A model generated the notes under the pieces. It saw only the letters and a list, made by a program, of their open reading frames with translations. It was not told where the DNA came from and did not search any database. The translations under genes were made by a program, and so were the position numbers. A DNA stretch of 64,000 nucleotides from the NCBI GenBank assembly GCA_964519985.1, contig CAZFMF010000014.1, positions 11,679-75,678 of the forward strand. Reading direction: 5' to 3'. Source of the DNA: JAIEOG01 sp964519985. Lineage in GTDB: Bacteria; Bdellovibrionota; FAC87; UBA2466. Shown in pieces: positions 8,929 to 17,509 of the stretch. Positions within the stretch are counted from its first letter, which is position 1. Each line of letters begins with the position of its first letter.

Positions 8929-9705
8929 ATGCTAAAAAAACTCACTGCCTTCGTTTTGGTGGCTTGGGCGCTTCCCGCCTTGGCCCTGAAAACCGCTTAC
9001 GTTTCCTTCGACCACCCGGATGGTTGGCGCTGTGAACTTTCGCAAGGGGTTTGGATTTGCCAGAGCACGCTGGAAGGCGAACGGCGCGAGTCGGTGGTGC
9101 TTTCCATTGCGACGATGGCGACGGAGTGGGACAGCGTCGACAACTACCTCGAGTATCTGAAAAAGCCGCGCACGATCACCGACGATCAGGGTAAGGCGGT
9201 GCAATCGGAAGTAAAGTACGCACGTAAGCGCGATATCAATGGCGTGACTTGGGTGGATTCGTTGCAGGCGAATTCCGAGCTTCCGGGTTTCTGGTCGCGT
9301 TACGTTGCGACCGTGCACAACAAACTCGCGATCCTCATCACCTACGTGGTTTCCGATGAGCAATACAAACGGCTCGCGCCACAATTCGATCGCATGGTGG
9401 CTTCGTTGCGCCCGAATGCCGAGTTCGATTTGAATATTGCCTCAAAGCAGGGCGAGACCCCGTTGCCGGGCGCCGCGAAGCTCGGACCTTCCACGGCGAA
9501 TATTTTACGGGATAAGTTGAAACCGACGGCAGGTTTGTCGACGAAACTTTCCGCGGACACGTCTTCCGATTCGGAAGGGGAGTCCGGCGGGATGGGATCG
9601 ATTCTTGGCGTTGCGGCCTTGGGCGGAATCACCGTTTGGTACGTTTTACGCCGTCGCAAGAACCAGAAGAAGGGCCCACCGCCCCCCGGTCAGCGCGCGG
9701 CTTAG
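8929..9705 (+). CDS. Secreted/anchored protein with C-terminal transmembrane helix, unknown function
   Basis: 258 residues. Signal peptide MLKKLTAFVLVAWALPALA; a globular domain of about 150 residues (FDHPDGWRCELSQGVWICQS onward, two Cys that may pair); a low-complexity Ser/Thr/Glu linker around 205-225; then a single transmembrane helix (SILGVAALGGITVWYVL) and a basic tail RRRKNQKKGPPPPGQ. The topology predicts an extracytoplasmic domain anchored by its C-terminus with a cytoplasmic basic tail. No family recognised. Converges with the TolC gene, overlapping it by 4 bp. Confidence 0.7.
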   Translation: MLKKLTAFVLVAWALPALALKTAYVSFDHPDGWRCELSQGVWICQSTLEGERRESVVLSIATMATEWDSVDNYLEYLKKPRTITDDQGKAVQSEVKYARKRDINGVTWVDSLQANSELPGFWSRYVATVHNKLAILITYVVSDEQYKRLAPQFDRMVASLRPNAEFDLNIASKQGETPLPGAAKLGPSTANILRDKLKPTAGLSTKLSADTSSDSEGESGGMGSILGVAALGGITVWYVLRRRKNQKKGPPPPGQRAA

Positions 9706-11057
9706 TACTTCAATTCCGCGATTTCGGTGCCGACGGCTTTGCTCAACTTCGCGAGCGCCGCGTTGAATTGGTAGACGGTCAAAATGTAATTCATCCGCGA
9801 TTCGCCATCGCCTTCTAAAGACTCCAAGAGATCCTTGGGTGCGGTCACGCCGATGGAATAGCCCATCGCATTTCCGACGAACCACTTGCGGCCCGTTTTT
9901 TTGCGGCGCTCGGCGATTTCCAAACCTTGGCGGGCTTGCTCGAGCTCCCAGTACGCGCGACTGACGTCGAGCTCAATGCCGGGGACCGCGTACTTTTCCG
10001 TCGCTTGTAACTTCATCGCTTGGGCGCGTTCTTCGCCCGCTTCCGCCGAATGCCGCGCAAACTCGAGATCCAGTCGCAGGCCCAGCGCGACGCCCCCTTG
10101 CAATCGATTGAAAGGATCCTGCGCGTAAAAGCTGGTCTGACGGGTGCGCACCGGCGACCAGTTGAGGTCCGCCATCGCCGCCACGAAAAGCGTGGGGTAA
10201 CTCTGGGCGTCCTTGGCATCGGCGAGCGCGTTGCGCGCCGCTTGTCCGGCCGCCAGCGCCTTAAATTCCGGGCGGTGAGCGCGGGCTAGCTTCAAATAAT
10301 CCTCGAGCGGTTTTTTCTCGTACTTCTGCGGTTCCAAGCCAGTGTTGCTCACCGATCCGAAAGCACCGCCCGTCATCCACAGCACCGCCTTTTGGGCGGT
10401 TTGCCGTCCTTGCTGGGTGTACAGCTTTTTCTGCGAGAGATCATCGAGCGCGATTTTGAGTCGGGCGAGGTCGTGCGGTTTCACCTCAGACTTCTTGCCC
10501 TTCTTGCTACCTTCCTCGGCTTCTTTCACGGCTTCGCCCAAAAACTCAGTCAGGTTGTTGACGAGTTTTTCGAGATCGCACGCCATCAAGTACGAGTAGT
10601 AAAAGTCTTTGGCGGAAGCGAGAATCTCATTGCGCTTCACCTTGGCCAGTTCCTGGTTGGCGAGGAGCTGATTGTCGGCGGCTTTGCGGTAGTTGCCAAG
10701 TTGGCCGAAGGTGTAGATCGGCTGAACGATCTGGGTTTGGCTGCTGAGCCAAGGACCCCACTTGCTCCAATCGCGCGTGACGGCGACGGCGTTGCCCTTT
10801 TCTTCGAAAATGGGCGAGGCCAAGATCGTCGTTGTCCCCTTCGGCCACATGGCCGCTTTCGCACGCTCGACCTGTTGGCGCGCGATTTCCACGTCACCTT
10901 CTGATTCTTGAATCTGCCCGTTGTTGGCGAGGACCGCCTTCAGAATCACTTCGAGATTGGGCGCCTCGGTATTGGAGAGGGAACCGGATGCTGCGGCGTT
11001 CAGGACAAGGCTGCCTGAAAAAGCTAAAATAGTGAGGAGCGTTTGGACCGAATTCAT
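9702..11057 (-). CDS. TolC-family outer-membrane efflux protein
   Basis: 451 residues from ATG 11057. Signal peptide (MNSVQTLLTILAFSGSLVLNAAASG), then the repeated TolC architecture of long coiled-coil helices and short strands: a first repeat with NNGQIQESEGDVEIARQQVERAKA and a second with ARAHRPEFKALAAGQAARNALADAKDAQSYPTLFVAAMADL. The typical C-terminal helix is LDVSRAYWELEQARQGLEIAERRKK. Probably a trimeric outer-membrane duct for type I secretion or RND efflux; no inner-membrane partner is adjacent. An ATG at 11072 would overlap the divergent gene; 11057 has GAGG 9 nt upstream. Starts of this and the divergent gene are only 13 bp apart, so promoters must sit inside each other's coding regions. 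Confidence 0.85.
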   Translation of the reverse strand: MNSVQTLLTILAFSGSLVLNAAASGSLSNTEAPNLEVILKAVLANNGQIQESEGDVEIARQQVERAKAAMWPKGTTTILASPIFEEKGNAVAVTRDWSKWGPWLSSQTQIVQPIYTFGQLGNYRKAADNQLLANQELAKVKRNEILASAKDFYYSYLMACDLEKLVNNLTEFLGEAVKEAEEGSKKGKKSEVKPHDLARLKIALDDLSQKKLYTQQGRQTAQKAVLWMTGGAFGSVSNTGLEPQKYEKKPLEDYLKLARAHRPEFKALAAGQAARNALADAKDAQSYPTLFVAAMADLNWSPVRTRQTSFYAQDPFNRLQGGVALGLRLDLEFARHSAEAGEERAQAMKLQATEKYAVPGIELDVSRAYWELEQARQGLEIAERRKKTGRKWFVGNAMGYSIGVTAPKDLLESLEGDGESRMNYILTVYQFNAALAKLSKAVGTEIAELKY

Positions 11058-11070
11058 TCCTTTAAACCTC

Positions 11071-12657
11071 ATGCCTGCCCGCGACCACTTACTCCAAATT
11101 CAACGCAGCCTCTACGATCGTTTCCGATCGAGCGCCCGGCAATCCGTGGGTGACTTGAGTCCACCTTTACGAAAATACTTCCAGGAATACCAGCGCGAAC
11201 TGGTTGATTATAAAGCCCTTTCATCCCACGCGGAGTTGGTGGGGGCCTTCCTCCGGGCCGACATTTTTGTGTGCGGAGACTACCACACCCTGCCGGAAGC
11301 TCAAAGAACCGTGCTGCGCTTGCTCACCGACTCGATCGCCCGGCTGCGGGCCAAGCGACGAAGGCCGGTTTTAGCTTTAGAAATGCTTCGCCCCAGCCAC
11401 AACCCCACCGTCCGGCAGTACCTTTCGGGACGCCTAAACGAGCGCGATTTTCTCAATGAAATCGGGTTTGACCGGAACTGGGGCTTTGATTGGGCCAATT
11501 ACCGGCCGCTTTTCGAGCTGGCCCGAAAAGAGGGGATTCGCCTCGTGGGTTTGAATGCCTCGCCCAAGGGACGAAAACCGACCCTTCAGCAGCGCGATCG
11601 GTTCGCCGCCCGGGTTTTAGCGGGAATCGTGCGTACGGATCCCCGCGCCACCGTCTTGGCACTGGTGGGAGATCTGCACCTGGCGCAGAACCATTTGCCT
11701 TCGGCGCTGAAAAAAGAGTTTGGCAAACGCGATCCGCGCAAAGTGGTGGTGCTGCATCAGAATCCGGAACGCATTTACTGGAAACTCGCGTCGCGGGGAC
11801 TCGAGCAGCAAGGCCGAGTTTTGAAACTCAAACGCGATGTCTATTGCGTCATGAACACACCCCCCTGGGTAAAACTTCAAAGTTACCTGCGCTGGTTGGA
11901 TTGGACGGACGGCGCCCATGAAACGACCGACGAGTTCCTCGACTTTCTGAAGACGCTCCAGAAATGCCTGGGGATTGACCGGCCGGTCGACGACGGGTTT
12001 GAAATCGTCTGGGGCCCGGGCGATAGCGGGAAGACGGGGCGCATCCGCCCTTTCCAACGCCGTTTCCGTCGGAAAATTCTCGAAGCGGTGGGAAGCTACT
12101 TTGTTCCCGAAGAAACGCGCGTACTGCTCACGAACGCCAGCGTGAATTCCGCGGCGACTCAGGCCGCGATATATCTGCACGCGCGACTCAGTGGCCGCAA
12201 GCGTTCCTTCGAATTCCCGCGCCAAGATTTCTACCCCGCGATTTGGGTGGAGGCTCTGGGTTTTCTAGGATCCAAATTCATCAATCCCCAACGACGGTGT
12301 TTCGGTCCCCGCGATTTCAAAGCCCTGATTGAAAAAGAACCGCTCGCCCGCGCGGTCGCGGCCCACTGGGACGCAGAAAAGCAGGCCGCCTTTCAAGGGC
12401 GTTTCGCCGGTGTGTCGCTGCCGGCGCGCGCCACCACGCCCGAACGCGCCGTCTTTTTCTATCGCGTCGCCCGTTGCCTGGGGCGCATCCTGGGCGCTGC
12501 TCTTTACGCCGGCTTGGGTGCCAATCGCGTGAAGCCCGCGGAAATTCGCGCTCTGTTTGAGAACCCGTTTTCCGACGGTAAGAAGGCGCTCGCGCTCTAT
12601 CTCGAATGGACGCGCCGGCTCGACCAAACGGCCTTACGCGAAAACGTTCGCTACTGA
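11071..12657 (+). CDS. ChaN-like (DUF399) domain protein with C-terminal extension
   Basis: 528 residues from ATG 11071. Residues roughly 55-235 match the ChaN/DUF399 fold: ADIFVCGDYHTLPEAQR, then VLALEMLRPSHNPTVRQYLSG, a WGFDWANYRPLFELARKEGIRLVGLNAS block and ALVGDLHLAQNHLP. ChaN is a haem-binding lipoprotein involved in iron uptake, but this protein shows no signal peptide, so a cytoplasmic role is likely. About 290 further residues after the domain (GFEIVWGPGDSGKTGRI and on) have no match I recognise. No Shine-Dalgarno is obvious. Function is unassigned beyond the domain. Confidence 0.7.
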   Translation: MPARDHLLQIQRSLYDRFRSSARQSVGDLSPPLRKYFQEYQRELVDYKALSSHAELVGAFLRADIFVCGDYHTLPEAQRTVLRLLTDSIARLRAKRRRPVLALEMLRPSHNPTVRQYLSGRLNERDFLNEIGFDRNWGFDWANYRPLFELARKEGIRLVGLNASPKGRKPTLQQRDRFAARVLAGIVRTDPRATVLALVGDLHLAQNHLPSALKKEFGKRDPRKVVVLHQNPERIYWKLASRGLEQQGRVLKLKRDVYCVMNTPPWVKLQSYLRWLDWTDGAHETTDEFLDFLKTLQKCLGIDRPVDDGFEIVWGPGDSGKTGRIRPFQRRFRRKILEAVGSYFVPEETRVLLTNASVNSAATQAAIYLHARLSGRKRSFEFPRQDFYPAIWVEALGFLGSKFINPQRRCFGPRDFKALIEKEPLARAVAAHWDAEKQAAFQGRFAGVSLPARATTPERAVFFYRVARCLGRILGAALYAGLGANRVKPAEIRALFENPFSDGKKALALYLEWTRRLDQTALRENVRY

Positions 12658-12676
12658 CCGTCCTTCCGAGCTTCGA

Positions 12677-12764
12677 GTCATTCCGAGCGTAGCGAAAGAA
12701 ACTCGCGCGAAGCGCGGCGGGATTGCTTCGTCCGCGGGCCGTCTGGCCCGCTCCACGCAATGAC
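12677..12764. repeat. GTCATTGCGAG-type interspersed repeat (degenerate) with embedded hairpins
   Basis: Begins GTCATTCCGAGCG and ends CACGCAATGAC, the inverted termini of the dispersed repeat also found at 16.4, 35.2 and 42.8 kb. Inside are GATTGCTTCGTC and a perfect hairpin GCGGGCC-GTCT-GGCCCGC (12734-12751). It ends 55 bp before the propionyl-CoA carboxylase start. Confidence 0.7.
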
Positions 12765-12819
12765 CGATACCCGCCCCTTTCTTGACTCATTCCTACCCCA
12801 GTGGTTTCATGCCTGGCTT

Positions 12820-14370
12820 ATGAATTTAGAAGAAAAGTTCCAGGATCTTTCGCGCAAAAATCAGGTCGCCGAGCTAGGCGGAGGACCCGCCCGTATCGAG
12901 GCCCAGCACCAACGCGGCAAGATGACCGCAAGGGAGCGCATCGAATTTTTTCTCGATGAAGGCAGCTTCTGCGAAATCGGAAAATTCGTGACTCACCGCT
13001 GTGCCGATTTCGGCATGGAAGAACAAAAGATCCCGGGCGACGGGGTGGTCACCGGATACGGAACGGTTTCCGGGCGGACCGTTTATGTCTACGCTCAAGA
13101 CTTCACGGTCTTTGGTGGCTCGCTTTCCGGCGCGCAGGCCGGCAAGATTTGCAAGATTCTCGACCTCGCGATGAAGAACGGTGCCCCGGTCGTGGGTATC
13201 AACGATTCCGGTGGCGCGCGCATTCAAGAAGGGGTCGAATCCTTGGGCGGGTACGCGGAGCTTTTCTGGCGCAACACCATGGCCTCGGGCGTGGTGCCGC
13301 AGATCACGGCGATCATGGGGCCCTCGGCGGGCGGCGCGGTGTACAGCCCGGCACTCACGGACTTCATCTTCATGGTGAAGAAATCCAGCTACATGTTTTT
13401 GACCGGTCCCGATGTCATTAAAACGGTGACCCACGAAGAAGTGACGATGGAAGAGTTGGGGGGCGCCGTGACCCACAGCGCGCGCAGCGGCGTTTGCCAT
13501 TTCGCCAGCGACGACGAGAAGAGCTGTTTGTTGCTCATCCGCGAACTTCTCAGCTACCTTCCTTCCAATAACGTCGAAGATGTTCCGGTCGTCAAAACGG
13601 ATGACCCACCGACCCGCCAGGAGTCCAAACTGCGGACTTTGATTCCCGACAATTCGCGCCAGGCCTACGACATTAAAGAAGTCGTGGAAGCGGTGGTCGA
13701 CGGCAATCATTTCTTCGAGTGCCAGAAAGACTTCGCCGCCAATATCGTGGTGGGCTTCGCGCGTTTGAATGGCCGCAGCGTTGGGATCGTGGCGAACCAG
13801 CCAAAGGTTTTGGCCGGTTGCTTGGATAACAACGCATCGATGAAAGCGGCGCGTTTCATCCGCTTCTGCGATGCTTTCAACATCCCGGTGATTTCGTTCG
13901 TCGACGTTCCGGGCTTTTTGCCCGGCACCGAGCAGGAGTTCGGCGGCATCATTCGCCATGGGGCGAAACTGCTCTATGCCTACGCCGAAGCGACGGTACC
14001 CAAGATCACCGTCATCACCCGCAAGGCCTACGGCGGCGCCTATTGCGTGATGTCGTCCAAGCACCTACGTTCGGATATCAACTACGCTTACCCGACCGCG
14101 GAAATTGCGGTGATGGGGGCAGACGGTGCGGTGGCCATTATTCACCGTTCGGAAATTCAAAAAGCGGGCGATGCGACCAAGGAAAAGGCGCGGTTGGTGC
14201 AGGAGTACACCGACACCTTCGCGACGCCTTATAAGGCGGCCGAATTGGGCTTTGTCGATGAAGTGATCTACCCGGAGCAAACGCGCCAGAAGCTGATCCA
14301 GGCTTTGGAAATGCTCAAGAACAAGCGCGACAAAATGCCGCACAAAAAGCACGGGAACATCCCGCTCTAA
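12820..14370 (+). CDS. pccB: Propionyl-CoA (acyl-CoA) carboxylase beta subunit, carboxyltransferase
   Basis: 516 residues. Carboxyltransferase of the biotin-dependent complex that carboxylates propionyl-CoA to methylmalonyl-CoA. Family marks: RIEAQHQRGKMTARERIEFFLD near the start, DFTVFGGSLSGAQAGKI, NDSGGARIQEGVESL, PQITAIMGPSAGGAVYSPA (N-terminal crotonase oxyanion region), and in the C-terminal half FVDVPGFLPGTEQEFGGIIRHGAKLLYAYAEA and KAYGGAYCVMSSK. ATG 12820 is the family-consistent start (MNLEEKFQDLSRK); an upstream in-frame ATG at 12760 is created by the interspersed repeat. First of three genes encoding the complete enzyme; the product feeds methylmalonyl-CoA mutase at the left window edge. 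Confidence 0.95.
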   Translation: MNLEEKFQDLSRKNQVAELGGGPARIEAQHQRGKMTARERIEFFLDEGSFCEIGKFVTHRCADFGMEEQKIPGDGVVTGYGTVSGRTVYVYAQDFTVFGGSLSGAQAGKICKILDLAMKNGAPVVGINDSGGARIQEGVESLGGYAELFWRNTMASGVVPQITAIMGPSAGGAVYSPALTDFIFMVKKSSYMFLTGPDVIKTVTHEEVTMEELGGAVTHSARSGVCHFASDDEKSCLLLIRELLSYLPSNNVEDVPVVKTDDPPTRQESKLRTLIPDNSRQAYDIKEVVEAVVDGNHFFECQKDFAANIVVGFARLNGRSVGIVANQPKVLAGCLDNNASMKAARFIRFCDAFNIPVISFVDVPGFLPGTEQEFGGIIRHGAKLLYAYAEATVPKITVITRKAYGGAYCVMSSKHLRSDINYAYPTAEIAVMGADGAVAIIHRSEIQKAGDATKEKARLVQEYTDTFATPYKAAELGFVDEVIYPEQTRQKLIQALEMLKNKRDKMPHKKHGNIPL

Positions 14371-14382
14371 TACGAGGAAACG

Positions 14383-15879
14383 ATGGGTTTGACTGCGAAA
14401 CGGATCCTGATCGCCAACCGCGGGGAGATCGCCTTGCGGGTCATCCGCGCCTGCCGTGAGATGGGGCATATCCCACTGGCCATTTATTCCACCGCCGACC
14501 GAATGTCCCGGCACGTCTCGCTGGCGGACGAAGCCTATTGTGTCGGCGAAGGCCCTTCGGTGCAAAGCTACTTGGATATTCAAAGCGTCTTGAAAGCCTG
14601 CAAGGCAATGCGCGCGGACGCGGTGCACCCGGGGTACGGATTTTTGTCCGAGAAAGCGGATTTCACCAAGGCGGTCGCGGATGCGGGTATGGTCTACATC
14701 GGGCCTTCGGCGGAATCGATCACGGCCATGGGTGACAAAGTCATGGCCCGCAAGACGATGGAGCGGGTGGGTTTGCCCCTCGTTCCGGGCACCAAAGAAG
14801 GCATGACCGACGAAAACGAAGCGTTCAAGTACGCTAAGGAGATTGGCTTTCCGGTCATGATTAAGGCCCTCGCCGGTGGGGGCGGTCGCGGGATGCGCTT
14901 GGTGAATGAAGAAGGCGAGTTTTTGAATCTCTTTCGCCGCGCGTACTCCGAAGCGAGCAAGGCGTTTGGCGATGGCCGTCTGTACGTCGAGCGTTACGTT
15001 AATTCTCCGCACCACATCGAAGTGCAGATCATTGCCGACAAGCATGGCAATGTGCGCCACCTCTTTGAGCGCGAGTGCAGCGTGCAGCGCCGTCACCAGA
15101 AGGTGATCGAAGAGAGCCCGAGTCCATTTGTTTCCGAAGAAACGCGCCAACGCCTCTGCGACGCCGCGGTCGATGCGATCCGGGAACTCAAGTATGTGAA
15201 TGCGGGCACGATCGAATTCCTGATGGATGATCAGCAGCGATTCTATTTCATGGAAATGAATACGCGCCTGCAGGTGGAGCACCCGGTCACGGAATGGTGC
15301 ACCGGCATCGACTTAGTGAAGGAGCAGATCAATATCGCATTCGGCGGGAAGATCTCCTTCACTCAGGAAGAGTTGGAGCAACGGGGGCACTCCCTGGAGT
15401 TCCGAATTTGCGCTGAGGATCCGGAAAAGTTTCTCCCCCAAGCGGGCAAGGTGACGGGCGTGACGATGCCGCAAGGTGTGGGCGTGCGGGTCGATACGCA
15501 TATCTACCGCGGTTACGAAATTCCGGTTTTCTACGATTCCATGATCGCCAAAGTCTCCGTTTGGGGTCGCACCCGGGAGGAAGCGATTGCGCGGGGTCGC
15601 GCGGCGTTGCAAGACACAGTGGTCAATGGCATCAAGACCAACGTGCCGTTTCTTCTCCAGTTGCTCGACAATAAGAAGTTTCTGAGCGGCAACTATACCA
15701 CCCGCCTGGTGGGCGAAGATTTCCACTACAAAGACAAGGGTGCCAGCGGCGAAGAATTGCGGATGGCGATGATCGCGGCCGCCGTTTCGGCGTATACCAA
15801 AGAGTACAAGGGCGGCATCGGCCAAGGGGATGAAAAGTCCCGGTGGCGTTCGATTGGACGCGAGGAGGCGCTGCGATGA
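14383..15879 (+). CDS. pccA: Biotin carboxylase subunit of propionyl/acetyl-CoA carboxylase
   Basis: 498 residues, the usual length for a stand-alone biotin carboxylase. ATP-grasp features: RILIANRGEIALRVIRACREMG, HPGYGFLSEKADF, ALAGGGGRGMRLV (glycine-rich ATP loop), RECSVQRRHQKVIEESP, and EMNTRLQVEHPVTEW. Carboxylates biotin on the carrier encoded by the following gene. RBS GAGGAAA 2-3 nt before ATG. The stop overlaps the next ATG (ATGA). A 40-50-residue C-terminal stretch after the AccC-like core (GASGEELRMAMIAAAVSAYT) replaces the usual fused carrier domain of PccA, so here the subunit is split. Confidence 0.95.
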   Translation: MGLTAKRILIANRGEIALRVIRACREMGHIPLAIYSTADRMSRHVSLADEAYCVGEGPSVQSYLDIQSVLKACKAMRADAVHPGYGFLSEKADFTKAVADAGMVYIGPSAESITAMGDKVMARKTMERVGLPLVPGTKEGMTDENEAFKYAKEIGFPVMIKALAGGGGRGMRLVNEEGEFLNLFRRAYSEASKAFGDGRLYVERYVNSPHHIEVQIIADKHGNVRHLFERECSVQRRHQKVIEESPSPFVSEETRQRLCDAAVDAIRELKYVNAGTIEFLMDDQQRFYFMEMNTRLQVEHPVTEWCTGIDLVKEQINIAFGGKISFTQEELEQRGHSLEFRICAEDPEKFLPQAGKVTGVTMPQGVGVRVDTHIYRGYEIPVFYDSMIAKVSVWGRTREEAIARGRAALQDTVVNGIKTNVPFLLQLLDNKKFLSGNYTTRLVGEDFHYKDKGASGEELRMAMIAAAVSAYTKEYKGGIGQGDEKSRWRSIGREEALR

Positions 15880-16385
15880 TTTTCTTTCTGCGTTACGGCG
15901 AAGAAGAGCACACGGTTCGGGTGGAAGCCCGTAACCAGCAGTTGCGGGTGAAGTTTAACGACGAGCCCGAAAAGGTCGTGGACATGCAGTATTTTGGAAA
16001 CGACGTGACGTTTTTGGAAAACGGCAAAGTGTTCTTTGCTAACGTCGTCGGCAACAAAGCGGATGCCACGGTTTTCCGTCCGGAAGGCAATTTGCAGTTC
16101 ACGGTCGAGAGCGAATACCGCCGCATCGTGAGCCTACTGCGCGGGCAAGATCTCTCTTCCGAAAATGCGGTCTACGCCAAGATGCCGGGCAAGATCGCCA
16201 AGATCATCGCGAAGGTCGGCGACGTCTTGGAAAAAGGTGCACCATTGCTGGTGATGGAAGCCATGAAAATGGAAAACGAGATCCGCAGCACAATGGCCGG
16301 CAAAGTCGGCAATATCTGCGTCAAGGAAGGCCAGGCGGTGGAAACCGGTGCGCTGCTCGTCGAGCTCGAACCCGCCGACGAATAG
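15876..16385 (+). CDS. Biotin carrier (BCCP-type) subunit
   Basis: 169 residues from the ATG overlapping the upstream TGA, preceded by a strong GAGGAGG. The C-terminal half is a biotinyl/lipoyl domain: YAKMPGKIAKIIAKVGDVLEKGAPLLVMEAMKMENEI, with K131 of AMKM as the biotinylated lysine. The N-terminal 85 residues are beta-rich and probably form the docking (BT-like) domain to the carboxylase subunits. Completes the three-gene carboxylase operon 12820-16385. The operon ends directly in an interspersed repeat 3 bp downstream. Confidence 0.93.
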   Translation: MIFFLRYGEEEHTVRVEARNQQLRVKFNDEPEKVVDMQYFGNDVTFLENGKVFFANVVGNKADATVFRPEGNLQFTVESEYRRIVSLLRGQDLSSENAVYAKMPGKIAKIIAKVGDVLEKGAPLLVMEAMKMENEIRSTMAGKVGNICVKEGQAVETGALLVELEPADE

Positions 16386-16388
16386 CCC

Positions 16389-16528
16389 GTTGCGAGGGCG
16401 TAGCCCGAAGCAAACTCGCGCGAGCTTCCCGTCATTGCGAGGGCATAGCCCGAAGCAATCTCGCATCGCGAAGCGATGCGATCTCCGCCGCCCCGCTCGC
16501 CCGGCCCAAGTCTGGCCGGGACGGCGGA
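16389..16528. repeat. Composite GTCATTGCGAG repeat with stacked hairpins
   Basis: Two tandem repeat heads (GTTGCGAGGGCGTAGCCCG and GTCATTGCGAGGGCATAGC) are separated by a CTCGCGCGAG palindrome. They are followed by hairpins CGCATCGC-GAA-GCGATGCG (16462-16480) and a long stem TCCGCCG...CGGCGGA (16484-16528) enclosing CCCGGCC...GGCCGGG. It occupies the gap after the carboxylase operon. The 349-bp gap 16386-16734 otherwise holds only the palindrome at 16650 and no gene that I can see. Confidence 0.75.
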
Positions 16529-16649
16529 TCGAGTGCGTTGAGAGATTTTCTACGGGGCGACCCACCCGCGCCGATTTTCCATTCGCGCCGCCAAGAGCAT
16601 TTCTTGAAAAACGGGTCCGGGGATCCGCTCGCACGAGATATTCTTACCA

Positions 16650-16676
16650 GGCACTATTCCCAGGAACAGTGGTGCC
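16650..16676. repeat. GGCACTATTCC palindromic element, copy 1
   Basis: GGCACTATTCCCAGGAACAG followed by TGGTGCC; nested dyads GGCAC/GTGCC and CACT-TTCC/GGAA-AGTG. The identical 27-nt unit occurs at 40427-40453 and a decayed one at 42677-42702. REP-like non-coding repeat. Confidence 0.7.
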
Positions 16677-16734
16677 AAAAAGGGCGGAACACTTCTTAAG
16701 AGTGCCTTGGTGGCGCGACTACAAGGGGCTCCGT

Positions 16735-17256
16735 TTAAGGCATGGTCTTCGCCGTGCACGCCGACAAAGTGCGGAAGGGGCCTCCGGCCATGCCCTCGCG
16801 ATCGATGGGTGTAATGTACCAATCCGAACCGCCCCAAAAGCAAACGCCGTTCTGACTCGATTTGCGGGTGGCTTCGAGGCAATCGTCGAATCTCGTGATG
16901 GAGGAGCCGCCCAGGTAACCAAAGTCCGCCCGGCCGGGACGCGTGCCGGTATACAAAGTCGGTTTCCAGCCATTGAGTCCGGTGCGGCTACAAATCACTC
17001 CAAACTCATTGTTGGCGGCGTCCTTTGCGTCCTGACATTCATTGAGCGACGTCATCACGCCCTGTCCGAGCAGCCCCTTCGGCGTTTGGCTGTAGTCGAT
17101 CTCCGTCCCATTGTTATTCACTTTGACGTAGTACGGCCGGTACCCGCTGCCCATCGGTTTGCATTCGAAGTGCGAACGAGTTTCAGCAAAGGCGCTGGAC
17201 GCCCAAAGGAAGGCCGCCAGCATCAGCGTTTGGGCGCAGTGCGGTATGTGGGGCAT
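16735..17256 (-). CDS. Secreted cysteine-containing protein with internal duplication
   Basis: 173 residues. ATG 17256 is preceded by AAGGAGA at 6 nt spacing, the best Shine-Dalgarno in this region, and starts a signal peptide (MPHIPHCAQTLMLAAFLWASSAFA). The mature part contains two related segments of about 40-45 residues, LNECQDAKDAANNEFGVICS followed by RTGLNGWKPTLYTG, and FDDCLEATRKSSQNGVCFWG followed by GSDWYITPIDREG, each with a C-x2-A...VxC...G-x-W-x-x-T pattern, plus a terminal LSACTAKTMP start of a third. Probably disulfide-stabilised small repeats in the periplasm or medium. No known family recognised. Stand-alone gene with repeat-filled DNA downstream. Confidence 0.75.
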   Translation of the reverse strand: MPHIPHCAQTLMLAAFLWASSAFAETRSHFECKPMGSGYRPYYVKVNNNGTEIDYSQTPKGLLGQGVMTSLNECQDAKDAANNEFGVICSRTGLNGWKPTLYTGTRPGRADFGYLGGSSITRFDDCLEATRKSSQNGVCFWGGSDWYITPIDREGMAGGPFRTLSACTAKTMP

Positions 17257-17306
17257 GAGATTCTCCTTCCCATGATCATACCACCGCGTCCCGTTAACTT
17301 TTGTCA

Positions 17307-17330
17307 CGCGACTCCGGCGCCGGAGTCGCG
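17307..17330. repeat. ACTCCGGCGCCGGAGT palindrome family, 24-bp perfect copy
   Basis: Perfect 24-nt palindrome with core ACTCCGGCGCCGGAGT flanked by CGCG on each side. Longest perfect member of a family found also at 47180, 48005, 48913/49900 (split by an IS), 50692 and 53499. It lies between the divergent secreted-protein gene and the membrane-protein operon. Confidence 0.7.
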
Positions 17331-17492
17331 GCCGGAGGAGCGATTCTACTTGGACCGAAAGTAGCGCGCCGCCCAAAGCGTTCGCTTGGTCAGGGTCTGG
17401 GTTGGAAGATCATCGGGGTTGAAACAGGCTACGTATTCCTCGATGGCTAACGTCTGTTCCTTTTCATCGAGAGCGTATGCGCCAAAGGCGTT

Positions 17493-17501
17493 TGTTATAA
17501 T
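17493..17501 (+). promoter_or_regulatory. Extended -10 promoter (TGTTATAAT), probably leaderless
   Basis: TGTTATAAT is a consensus extended -10. Only 8 nt separate the hexamer from the ATG at 17510, so transcription probably starts at or within 1-2 nt of the start codon. Confidence 0.55.
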
Positions 17502-17509
17502 TCGGGGAC

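Noticed and set aside
12874..15282. Two long minus-strand frames opposite the carboxylase genes
   Set aside because: They are antisense shadows of pccB and pccA, rich in His/Arg without domains; the plus-strand genes have complete family motifs.
16348..17364. 338-codon plus-strand frame opposite the secreted Cys protein
   Set aside because: Runs through repeats and antisense to a gene with an excellent RBS and signal peptide; Arg-rich shadow composition.
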